This document shows, piece after piece, positions 45,601 to 56,400 of a DNA stretch of 64,000 nt; position 1 is the stretch's first letter; each line of letters starts with the position of its first letter. Position numbers and translations under genes: made by a program. This stretch comes from Apostichopus japonicus. Taxonomy: Eukaryota; Echinodermata; Holothuroidea; Aspidochirotida; Stichopodidae. The notes beneath the pieces were generated by a model. That model had not been told where the DNA came from, made no database searches, and saw nothing but the letters and a program-made list of their open reading frames with translations. The stretch is taken from the NCBI RefSeq assembly GCF_037975245.1, contig NC_092561.1:11469001-11533000 (forward strand), in the 5' to 3' direction.

Positions 45601-46787
45601 CTGCCACTTTATCAGTCCAATATCAGAAAATTTCTAATAATTTCTGAAATTGGCAAACAATAACAATGTCTTCACATTCAACTGTTAAATCATATGCTTG
45701 CAATGATCATCAGGGAGCAGTAGTAAGTATCAGTTTTTAGAATGTCAAGTACTTGGTACCCAGATGTAGTTGGATGTAGCTGGTTACCAAATATGCCCGG
45801 GCCATTTTCAAGAACAAATTTTGTATCAAATATGCACATGGAGCAAACTGGGATGATCTTGAGATCACAGTACACATTGACATAAAAGGTTTTGTTTCTC
45901 TTCAAAGTTTCCAACAAATTCTATGAATACATCATATTCACTTAATTTCACACCATTCTTATGATAAATTGCAACCCTGCCCTATCCAACGTTAAAGCAA
46001 TAAACAGTCTCCCCAGTATAAAACCAGGTACAGTATAACATTAATATGTATCAATTAGGCCTATTTGGCATTTTTCTCTGAAAATTCAGTGCATAAGCTG
46101 ACAAAATGTGCATGACAATCGTATAGCCCTATAAGTGGTATGACCTATATTTGTAATTTATCCTTCATGCAACTTCCATTGCATTAATTGATTTATGTTA
46201 CCTAGTGGGATGACCAGCCATTAAAGAATGGGCCAGTTGTCATTGTTTCTGTGTTATCATTTTATAAATAAGGCCATGGGAATGAAAGTGTTAGCTTTGA
46301 GTCCACCATACTCATGCTTCAAAATTTCTGATTTAAAATTTGCATTATTTATGCAAAAAGGACAGTCCATCACATAAGTCATTCAAGAACCAATATCATC
46401 AAATTGCAGAAAATCATAAATTATGCATCAATTCAAATAGTAGCATATAGACACATGCATGAGGCTTGTGGCCAGAACTGATCTGCATTAATAATACCAT
46501 AATTAGGCATTAATATTATCTAATTTGCCATTTCTATAATTTGCCACAACTGGACAAACTATATCAGTAGTGGTAATTACAGACCGATACATTGCAATGA
46601 CATCCTGGAACAAGCTAACAAGAAATAAAATATTGAAAATGCATCATGCCACTTAAAAATTGTGTTAGCGCAAATGAAAAACTAAATCCCATGGCCTAAG
46701 CTTAACGTCAGTAGCGAAACTGGGCCTACAGTAAATCTTGGTGGCTCACAATGATAGAAGTGACGGAAGACTTCTAGTAGAATCCAT
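39540..46787 (-). CDS. AMN1: AMN1 homologue, leucine-rich repeat protein (six exons, complete)
   Basis: Exons on the minus strand: 46787-46750, 44227-44095, 43117-42973, 41649-41432, 40450-40282, 39613-39540. All have GT/AG boundaries and the phases join cleanly to 777 nt, i.e. 258 residues, which is the length of human AMN1 as I know it. From residue 1 to the KLPTNIKEKL motif no gap is needed against human AMN1, and the C-terminus KQLTWTVY matches its KQVTWTVY. The product is a run of cysteine-containing leucine-rich repeats of the F-box/LRR type (motifs such as LMELNIGGCKHITD and MSHCIHLTNQSIEA). In yeast Amn1 antagonises the mitotic exit network. The animal protein has no F-box and an unclear role. 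Divergent from the mitochondrial SSB gene. Confidence 0.93.
40282..40450 (-). CDS. AMN1: AMN1 exon 5
   Basis: Acceptor TTTCTTGCAG and donor ACAG followed by GTAAAA, 169 nt. Encodes VTDNGVITLATG, then the EIHMSHCIHLT and FDGCPCIT repeats. Ends in phase 1. Confidence 0.95.
40495..41290. repeat. Dispersed repeat in AMN1 intron 4
   Basis: Related to 15560-16160 (shared ttcctggatgactgtatg and aagaaagatgtacttctt blocks). It ends with a CACACA stretch and a ttccttctgcctccagcaa segment like that at 4250-4280. Unclassified. Confidence 0.75.
41432..41649 (-). CDS. AMN1: AMN1 exon 4
   Basis: Acceptor CATTTTGCAG and donor AAG followed by GTTGGT, 218 nt. Encodes about two and a half leucine-rich repeats with the LRRCVNITDDAI and GGCKHITDASL signatures and ends at FSNTK (human FSATQ). 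Confidence 0.95.
42340..42480. repeat. Short palindromic cluster (gtcgatttaaatcgg)
   Basis: Repeated units of tggtatatgtcgatttaaatcgg and variants, each containing the palindrome cgatttaaatcg. Probably the end of a decayed transposon in AMN1 intron 3. Confidence 0.5.
42553..42865 (+). mobile_element. tRNA-derived SINE with L2/CR1-like tail
   Basis: The head has a tRNA-like A-box region (gtggcgaaaggcgtcgg) and a B box (ggttcgattcc at 42612). The body contains tgtgtccttgggcaagat, shared by several animal SINE families. The tail (gtaaagcgctttgagacc, then agtgctatataaa) resembles the 3' ends of L2/CR1-type LINEs. It lies in AMN1 intron 3, about 110 bp from exon 3. Confidence 0.8.
42973..43117 (-). 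CDS. AMN1: AMN1 exon 3
   Basis: Acceptor TTTACCAG and donor GAAG followed by GTATAT, 145 nt. Encodes a leucine-rich repeat with HLDLSW and the conserved NITSEG turn (human VTSEG). Ends in phase 1 and forms a Gly codon with exon 4. Confidence 0.93.
44095..44227 (-). CDS. AMN1: AMN1 exon 2
   Basis: Acceptor TTGTTTTCACAG and donor AAG followed by GTATGT, 133 nt. Encodes the conserved N-terminal segment including LPTNIKEKLLNLM and ISDVNISK, counterparts of LPPNIKDRLIKIM and ITDSNISE in the human protein. Confidence 0.92.
44228..46749 (-). other. AMN1 intron 1
   Basis: About 2.5 kb of AT-rich sequence without recognised exons or complete transposons. A run of C lies at about 44648. Confidence 0.6.
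46750..46787 (-). CDS. AMN1: AMN1 exon 1
   Basis: Starts at the ATG at 46787-46785 and encodes MDSTRSLPSLLS plus two bases of the next codon, with donor ATT followed by GTGAGC. Too short for ORF scans. It was chosen because it has the right phase for exon 2 and gives the human spacing exactly. Confidence 0.8.
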
Positions 46788-47428
46788 ATTCCACTACTTT
46801 CTATCGTTCATGCTGCAGACTTTCTATGGCGACATATAATGGAATGGTGCTTCTCTTGCATTTCCGTTTTTTTCGTTACTTCAGTCGCATCAGTCCTTTT
46901 CCTTCTAACATTACACTCTACAGCTATTTTCTACGATATTTGTTTTCCTTTGAACGGCTCTGGTTTGAACTAGGGCCTAGCTGCAATGCCAGTTTGTTTG
47001 TTTGTTTACGTTGTTACAGTCGAATGACCTTACTATTCTACTTCATCAAAATTGGAAAGTGTGTAGACCGATCAATTTTCTTTAACTGCCCTGGTATTCG
47101 AAAAATATTTCAAGAAACTGGTGAATAGAAAATTCGTACTTCGTAGATGAATACCACTATTTCTAAATGAGACAACTGGGAGTCTTCCGAAAATGGTACT
47201 GCCCAATTACGGGAATTCCCTTATTGTCTGTGGCGCGAATATTGGTAACTTTAACGTTGGCCCTTCCACTTTCTTTCACCTGGGAAGTCACACTGCATCG
47301 CGATATTGAGAATCTTGCCTTCTTAATCTCAGCTGAACGATTACTTACTGTGTGATCTCTACATTAACACAACCTGGTTCTAAGTTCTAGCACAGTAGTT
47401 AAAGTAAACAATTTCATGCAGAGAAGTC
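46788..47428. promoter_or_regulatory. Shared AMN1/SSBP1 divergent promoter interval
   Basis: 641 bp separate the two divergent start codons, so both 5' UTRs and core promoters must lie here unless there are non-coding upstream exons. No TATA box is obvious for either gene, which is usual for housekeeping genes. The ORFs at 46826-47128 and 47167-47355 show no motifs. Confidence 0.5.
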
Positions 47429-47464
47429 ATGGTTAATTTTATTCGTCTTAGTGGTGTTTCCCAG
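47429..47464 (+). CDS. SSBP1: SSBP1 exon 1
   Basis: The ATG at 47429 opens twelve codons (MVNFIRLSGVSQ) to donor CAG followed by GTAGGT, phase 0. Start of a basic/hydrophobic mitochondrial presequence. The assignment rests on phase, position and presequence character, since this part is not conserved. Confidence 0.78.
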
Positions 47465-50400
47465 GTAGGTTACGATAGGCTACAAAAACTTAGGCCTATC
47501 TCAGTTTTGGCCTTAGCATTGGCAGTAGTAATTAGCCTAGGTAAGAATTTTATGTAGCAATAGTACTGCCAATAGCTCTATAGATTTTCTAACTGACACA
47601 GTTTTCCAAGTTCTACTACTGTTGCCATTATATGTGAGTCATCAATGAACGTTATGTTTTTGCTTGTAAACAATTATAGCTTAGTATGCTTAAAGCTGGC
47701 TCTAGGAACATGAGGCTAAGGAGATAAAATACATGTAACATAGATAAAAAATGGAGTTATCCTATTGTTTCTTATAGAGCTCTGTCAAAGATCCCTAGAA
47801 GTCTAAGTCTGCAAACAATAACATGATAACTTCAAATTTAAAGCTTAGATGAGCTTCATATTCATTATGTAGAACCGCCTTTGTGCTTAGAACCCTTGTG
47901 TAAGTTGGACCTCTCAAAGGTCATTTGTGGTCAAAGTCTGAAATTCTTTGAAATATGATATCTTCAATCTGAGCAAACCTTGGATGAACTCCATACTTAA
48001 AATGTGGATCCAAAGAAGCGAGTACAAGAACCCTTTTGTTTGTGAGGTCAAAGGTCGTTTGATGTCACCAGAGTTCCAAGTCTCAGTGCTTGTAAGAATG
48101 ATATGTGCAAGCAAAAGTTAAAAGATGGTAGAGGTGAAAATTGATTTGAGTTCACCAGTGGTTAATGTGTGAAAACCTTGTAAACAAAATTCAATCCCAA
48201 ATGAACAGGTGGGTAAAATTCATACGAAGTCTGGCACCTCACCCTAGTGACTACTAGAACTCTAATGTCATGCAGATCAAAGGTGATTTAAAGCTAAAAG
48301 TTGAAACTCTTGTACATGTAAGGATTCATAAAATGTTGCATAGCTCCCAACTCTTGAGAAGGCAAATGCTGGTCCATGCCACGAATCACTGTCCTGGGTG
48401 AGGGGTATAAGGGGAGGGGGTGTCCCCCTCCCCTTTTGAATTTTTTGGGAATCCTGGTGATTCCTACATGTAAAATGCTGGCACTTAGAAAGGCTTTTGT
48501 CACCCAAAATGTTTGTGTGTAACATCAATAAATTGAATAGTAGGTGATTTAGGTGATTCATTCTTAGCCGTGGCATGAAAATGTTCGCTGCTCGCCCCAA
48601 TGAAAAGAATTATAGGCTAATTTGAGGTTCAAATGATGCTGTAAAGGAGGTTTTATACTCTATTATATGCTAAATGCTAAAGAAATGATGGTTGCTAAGT
48701 CAAAATTTGATGCAATTTTTTTTATGTATACTTGACAATTACAATGCAGGTTTTTCAGACGCTTGCGCGGGTCAGCGGGTTTGGGTGTGTGAATGCGGGT
48801 CCAACCCGCGAAATGCAAATGGCAAGGAATCGCTAAGCCATGCTGGCTTTCTTTTTTTTACCTTTTTTTTTTGACTTATCGATTAACTAGTTAATAGCTT
48901 CTTATTTGTTTATTTTCTAGATTGTGAGGAGATGTATACATTTCAGTGCCCGGAGACTCGTTGATAATGAAACCAGGGAAAAATGTAAGTGTTCACAGTT
49001 CATCTACAGTCAATAATGTGTATTTAGTTACCTTCTAAAGGTTACTGTTCAAAGAGGAGAACTAAGTTTTTTAAAGCTTGTATACTGTGTATAACTATGT
49101 AAGTGTTTAACTTACAAATAAAGCGCATAGATATGACATGGACAAACTTGTTCTTTATAACTGATTTACATGCCTCTTGATGTTATTTCCTACAGGTCTG
49201 AACAAAGTGACGCTACTCGGAAGGGTTGGTAATATTAACTTGAGGGGCAAAGAGTCTGACCACCCTGTGCTGCAACTATCTCTGGCCACACATAACTACT
49301 ATAAACCAAGTAAGATACCATCCTTACTGTACGTTACTACTGATATGTATAGAGATGTATTTTCTGTTTATAAACAGTTTCTTTAAGATAAAGTTTGTCT
49401 GCTTATTGCAAGGAAGACCTGTAGAACTGCAATGTAGAAATATTTTACCTAAAGAGTGAGCAAAAAGAAAAATTGTCAGTTGGAAAATCAGTTTTTCTTC
49501 TTTCTTGGTGCATGATCCATTTATACCACAAATTTACTAGCATTCTAGAATGTTGCTTGTCTAGGTTACTGGTCACATTAAAAGAAAACTGGAGTTCCCA
49601 AAATGTCTTTTTGTAACCAACATCACTACTGGTAGAGTATTGCCTATCATTGCATCTTTAAGTTTGTATTAGTAAAATTGCTACCACTTATACTATGTAC
49701 AATGGTCAATTTACTAAAGACTCATTCACAGAATGTAGCACACTAATGTCTTCCAGCAATTGTCTAACATCCTTGTAACCCCCCTCTACCCCCTCCATGT
49801 GTAATCTCATGATTTCAAACTCATTGTCTACAGAGGGATCAGAGACATTTGTACAAACCACTGAGTGGCATAGAGTGAAGATCTTTCGTCCAGGTCTTAG
49901 AGATAATGTCTATGTCTATGCATCTACTGGGTAAGTAGCCAGAAATCAAGTTTTAACCTTTTGTGTGTTGTTGGCGGGAACTTCTGGCCAACTCAATGCA
50001 GATGATAACATGTTTTACACTGCTACTACTGGTCACAAAGGGTTGCTAATGAATTGAGATATGGTAGTATTGTGCTGCGGTCTTGACTTGAGATATGGTA
50101 GTATTGTGCTGCGGTCTTGACTTGAGATATGGTAGTATTGTGCTCTGGTCTGTATAACTCAGACTCGAAGAAAAGTATTGCTCAAGTAGTCTGTGATATC
50201 ATTCATTGCTAATGTAAACAATTCTCCATTTTATATCATACCGTTACTTTACACTTCCAATATAATGATATTAACAATGTTTTTAACAGGGTAATAAGTC
50301 TGCTAGACTACTGTAGATAAGTAAAATTTAGCAAGAATTATTTTTGGGTAAGTAATCGACCATTACATAATTGGCCATCTGAAAAATTCCTTTATGAAAT

Positions 50401-53400
50401 CAGTTCTTTGTTATGGATATCGCACCAGATCAGGTTTTTTTAGCAGGCAACAGCCTGAACTGTCTTGACATGGTTTTACTGTATATCAATTTGTGAATTA
50501 TTTGTGAAATATCCTGTGTTCTGTTACCTCTGAATCCACAGTTCCCGTTTATTGGTGGAAGGTCAGTTGAGATACAGCCAGTATGAGGATGAAGAAGAAA
50601 TCGAGAGGAGAGAAATGTATATTCAAGCAGGTTTGTAATTGATGCCAAGAATTCTCATTCTTTGCTTGATAGTGTTTTCAAGTGTTCCTGGAGAACAGGA
50701 ATGATGCAATTCCTGCAGTATCAAATACATTATCATGAGGTAGTCTCTATTGATATTGATCCATCATGACTGAGCAGTATCAAATATATTATCATCAGGT
50801 AGTCTCTATCAGGGTTGTTTGATTTAAATCACCTTGATTAAAATCACTGATTTAAATCGCGATTTAAATCAGATGATTTTTTTCAAAAAAATCACTGATT
50901 TAAATCACTTTTACTACTTTTCCATTTTTTATGTGAATAGTTGCTTGAAATCATTGCAAATCACCAATTCTATATTAGAGTACACACAATAATTTATTGT
51001 AAGACATTCAGGCTACCCCCCTCATTATTTCCAGTCTCTGTGGTACCAGAATTACTAGGCCTAGATTACTTGAACCAGACATACTGTACACTGTAGTTCG
51101 TTCACACACTAAATTTCCATACTCATTACGCTGGAATTTGTAGCTAAACCCTACAAAATCAGGAATGTAGTTTGCTATATTTTGATGCCATGAAAGTTGT
51201 ATGCATGCATATGATATATTGAGTGATGTATTGCATGGTTGGTTTTGTTGCGGCACAACTCAGTGGTGATAGACAGGAGGTGACCATTCCTTTCATTGTA
51301 TCCAGTTGTATCCCCATGAGCAGGCGTTGAAGTACTTGCACCACCTTCATCTTCCTTCCCTGAGCACTTGTTGTAGTGAATTTTCATCCTCTTCACAAGA
51401 CCTTGCAATTCATGCCCACAGTTGTTACACTTCGCACGGCACCCAGTCATGGTATTGGATGGTATTTTCTTGAAATGATGCCAAATGGCATCCTGTTTCC
51501 TACCAGACATACTGTATTTAGGTGTGTTCTAGCTGAGATATGATAAGACTAAGGCTTGGCAATGTTCTGCTATGTCCATGTGATTATGATATAGTGCAAT
51601 GAGCTCACTGGATGACTAGTGGTCACTATGTGATCTGTGTACAATTATGGAGGTACCTCCATCCATGGCACAATCAATAGGCCCAATGGACAAGGTGTCT
51701 TAGGCATGAGTCATGACACTTCAATTCATAAGTCAAGTGCTCAAACAACACCCCAGAATACAATAGGTGTTAGTGTAATCTCCAATTATCACTAGTGGAG
51801 TGGACCAGAATGTATTTCCTGTGTATATTGATGGATAAACTATGAAGTGTTAGGCCCACAGTGCTTGCACAAACAAGCTCCCCAAGTGAATGACTGGAAT
51901 TGGTATTCTTAGACTTGCAGTAGCCTTAGGTCATGTGTGTTCAATGGGAAATTGATTGAGGCCCAGGGCCCAGGTTTAATTAGCCTGCAAAGTATTCTGA
52001 ATATATTATAGGCCTATAAGGCTTATATATTAAAACTAGACATCAGCTGGCGTTAAACCGCCAACGTATATCCCCACATCATAGCAATCACAGTGTGCTT
52101 AAAAGCCAAATGGGAGAATATCAGGAACTATATGAGATCACCACCAACTTTTGGTACCACCATACGTTGCTCTCATTTGTTTTGTTCAAATTGGATGAAT
52201 TAAATGGCCACTGCAGTGGGTCACATGTGGTCAAATTGAAAGTGATCAACACCATAATATCCCCAATGTGGGGATATAATGATCTGGGTGGATATGGGTG
52301 CATATATGTGATAATGTAGGCAACAATGGGGTCCAACTGAAATGTGGTTTTAAAAAAATAAAAAAAATCCGATTTAAATAAAAAAAATCTAATTTAAATC
52401 AAAAAAATCCGATTTTTTATATTTTTTTAAAAAAATAAAAAAAATCAACAACCCTGGTCTCTATTGATATTGATCCATCATGACTGAGCAGTATCAAATA
52501 CAATATCATCAGGTAGTCTATTTTGATATTGATCCATCATGACTGAGCAGTATCAAATACATTATCAACATGTAGTCTCTATTGATATTGATCCATCATG
52601 GCTGAGCAGTATCAAATACATTATCTCCAGGTAGTCTCTATTGATATTGATCCATCATGGCTGAGCAGTATCAAATACATTATCATCAAGTAGTCTCTAT
52701 TGATACTGATCCATCATGGCTGAGCAGTATCAAATACATTCCTGATCAGGTAGTCTCTGTTGATATTGATCCATCATGGCTGAGCAGTATCAAATACATT
52801 ATCATCAGGTAGTCTCTATTGATATTGATCCATCATGACTGAGCAGTATCAAATACATTATCATCAGGTAGTCTCTATTGATATTGATCCATCATGACTG
52901 AGCAGTATCAAATACATTATCATCAGGTAGTCTCTATTGATATTGATCCATCATGACTGAGCAGTATCAAATACATTATCATCAGGTAGTCTCTATTGAT
53001 ATTGATCCATCATGACTGAGCAGTATCAAATACATTATCATCAGGTAGTCTCTATTGATATTGATCCATCATGGCTGAGCAGTATCAAATACATTATCAT
53101 CAGGTAGTCTATATTGATATTGATCCATCATGGCTGAGCAGTATCAAATACATTATCTCCAGGTAGTCTCTATTGATATTGATCCATCATGACTGAGCAG
53201 TATCAAATACATTCCTGATCAGGTAGTCTCTATTGATATTGATCCACCATGGCTGAGCAGTATCAAATACCTGTACATTATCAACAGGTAGTCTCTATTG
53301 ATATTGATCCATCATGGCTGAGCAGTATCAAATACATTATCATGAGGTAGTCTCTATTGATATTGATCCATCATGACTGAGCAGTATCAAATACATTATC

Positions 53401-56400
53401 ATCAGGTAGTCTCTATTGATATTGATCCATCATGGCTGAGCAGTATCAAATACATTATCATCAAGTAGTCTCTATTGATATTGATCCATCATGGCTGAGC
53501 AGTATCAAATACATTATCAACAGGTAGTCTCTATTGATATTGATCCATCATGGCTGAGCAGTATCAAATACATTATCATCAGGTAGTCTCTATTGATATT
53601 GATCCATCATGACTGGGCAGTATCAAATACATTATCATCAGGTAGTCTCTATTGATATTGATCCATCATGGCTGAGCAGTATCAAATACATTATCATCAG
53701 GTAGTCTATATTGATATTGATCCATCATGACTGAGCAGTATCAAATACTGTACATTATCATCAGGTAGTCTCTGTTGATATTGATCCATCATGGCTGAGC
53801 AGTATCAAATACATTATCATCAGGTAGTCTCTATTGATATTGATCCATCATGGCTGAGCAGTATCAAATACATTATCATCAAGTAGTCTCTATTGATACT
53901 GATCCATCATGGCTGAGCAGTATCAAATACATTCCTGATCAGGTAGTCTCTGTTGATATTGATCCATCATGGCTGAGCAGTATCAAATACATTATCTCCA
54001 GGTAGTCTCTATTGATATTGATCCATCATGGCTGAGCAGTATCAAATACATTATCATGAGGTAGTCTATATTGATATTGATCCATCATGGCTGAGCAGTA
54101 TCAAATACATTATCATCAGGTAGTCTCTATTGATATTGATCCATCATGACTGAGCAGTATCAAATACATTATCATCAGGTAGTCTCTATTGATATTGATC
54201 CATCATGACTGAGCAGTATCAAATACATTATCATGAGGTAGTCTATATTGATATTGATCCATCATGGCTGAGCAGTATCAAATACATTATCATCAGGTAG
54301 TCTCTATTGATATTGATCCATCATGACTGAGCAGTATCAAATACATTATCATCAGGTAGTCTCTATTGATATTGATCCATCATGGCTGAGCAGTATCAAA
54401 TACATTATCATCAGGTAGTCTATATTGATATTGATCCATCATGACTGAGCAGTATCAAATACTGTACATTATCATCAGGTAGTCTCTGTTGATATTGATC
54501 CATCATGGCTGAGCAGTATCAAATACATTATCATGAGGTAGTCTCTATTGATATTGATCCATCATGGCTGAGCAGTATCAAATACATTATCATCAAGTAG
54601 TCTCTATTGATACTGATCCATCATGGCTGAGCAGTATCAAATACATTCCTGATCAGGTAGTCTCTATTGATATTGATCCATCATGGCTGAGCAGTATCAA
54701 ATACATTATCATGAGGTAGTCTCTATTAATATTGATCCATCATGGCTGAGCAGTATCAAATACATTATCATCAGGTAGTCTCTATTGATATTGATCCATC
54801 ATGACTGAGCAGTATCAAATACTGTACATTATCATCAGGTAGTCTCTGTTGATATTGATCCATCATGGCTGAGCAGTATCAAATACATTATCATGAGGTA
54901 GTCTCTATTGATATTGATCCATCATGGCTGAGCAGTATCAAATACATTATCATCAAGTAGTCTCTATTGATACTGATCCATCATGGCTGAGCATTATCAA
55001 ATACATTCCTGATCAGGTAGTCTCTATTGATATTGATCCATCATGGCTGAGCAGTATCAAATACATTATCTCCAGGTAGTCTCTATTGATATTGATCCAT
55101 CATGACTGAGCAGTATCAAATACATTATCGTCAGGTAGTCTCTATTGATATTGATCCATCATGACTGAGCAGTATCAAATACATTATCATCAGGTAGTCT
55201 ATATTGATATTGATCCATCATGACTGAGCAGTATCAAATACATTATCATCAGGTAGTCTCTATTGATATTGATCCATCATGACTGAGCAGTATCAAATAC
55301 ATTATCATGAGGTAGTCTCTATTGATATTGATCCATCATGGCTGAGCAGTATCAAATACATTATCATCAGGTAGTCTATATTGATATTGATCCATCATGA
55401 CTGAGCAGTATCAAATACATTATCAACAAGTAGTCTCTATTGATATTGATCCATCATGGCTGAGCAGTATCAAATACATTATCATCAGGTAGCCTCTATT
55501 GATATTGATCCATCATGACTGAGCAGTATCAAATACATTATCAACAGGTAGTCTCTATTGATATTGATCCATCATGGCTGAGCAGTATCAAATACATTAT
55601 CAACAGGTAGTCTCTATTGATATTGATCCATCATGACTGAGCAGTATCAAATACATTATCAACAAGTAGTCTCTATTGATATTGATCCATCATGGCTGAG
55701 CAGTATCAAATACATTATCATCAGGTAGTCTCTATTGATATTGATCCATCATGGCTGAGCAGTATCAAATACATTATCTCCAGGTAGTCTATATTGATAT
55801 TGATCCATCATGGCTGAGTAGTATCAAATACATTATCATCAGGTAGTCTCTATTGATATTGATCCATCATTGTTGAGCAGTATCAAATACATTATCATGT
55901 AGTCTCTATTGATATTGATCCATCATGACTGAGCAGTATCAAATACATTATCTCCAGGTAGTCTCTATTGATATTGATCCATCATGGCTGAGCAGTATCA
56001 AATACTGTACATTATCATCAGGTAGTCTATATTGATATTGATCCATCATGACTGAGCAGTATCAAATACATTATCATCAGGTAGCCTCTATTGATATTGA
56101 TCCATCATGACTGAGCAGTATCAAATACATTATCATCAGGTAGTCTCTATTGATATTGATCCATCATGACTGAGCAGTATCAAATACTGTACATTATCAA
56201 CATGTAGTCTCTGTTGATATTGATCCATCATGGCTGAGCAGTATCAAATACATTATCTCCAGGTAGTCTATATTGATATTGATCCATCATGGCTGAGCAG
56301 TATCAAATACATTATCATCAGGTAGTCTCTATTGATATTGATCCATCATGACTGAGCAGTATCAAATACATTATCATCAGGTAGTCTCTATTGATATTGA

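Noticed and set aside
46826-47355. Plus-strand ORFs of 100 and 62 codons between AMN1 and SSBP1
   Set aside because: No motifs; they lie in the divergent promoter/5' UTR interval and do not connect in frame to SSBP1 exon 1.
48277-48600. 107-codon minus-strand ORF sharing residues with one at 30351-30602
   Set aside because: The similarity is because both lie in copies of the same transposon-derived repeat, not because they encode a conserved protein.
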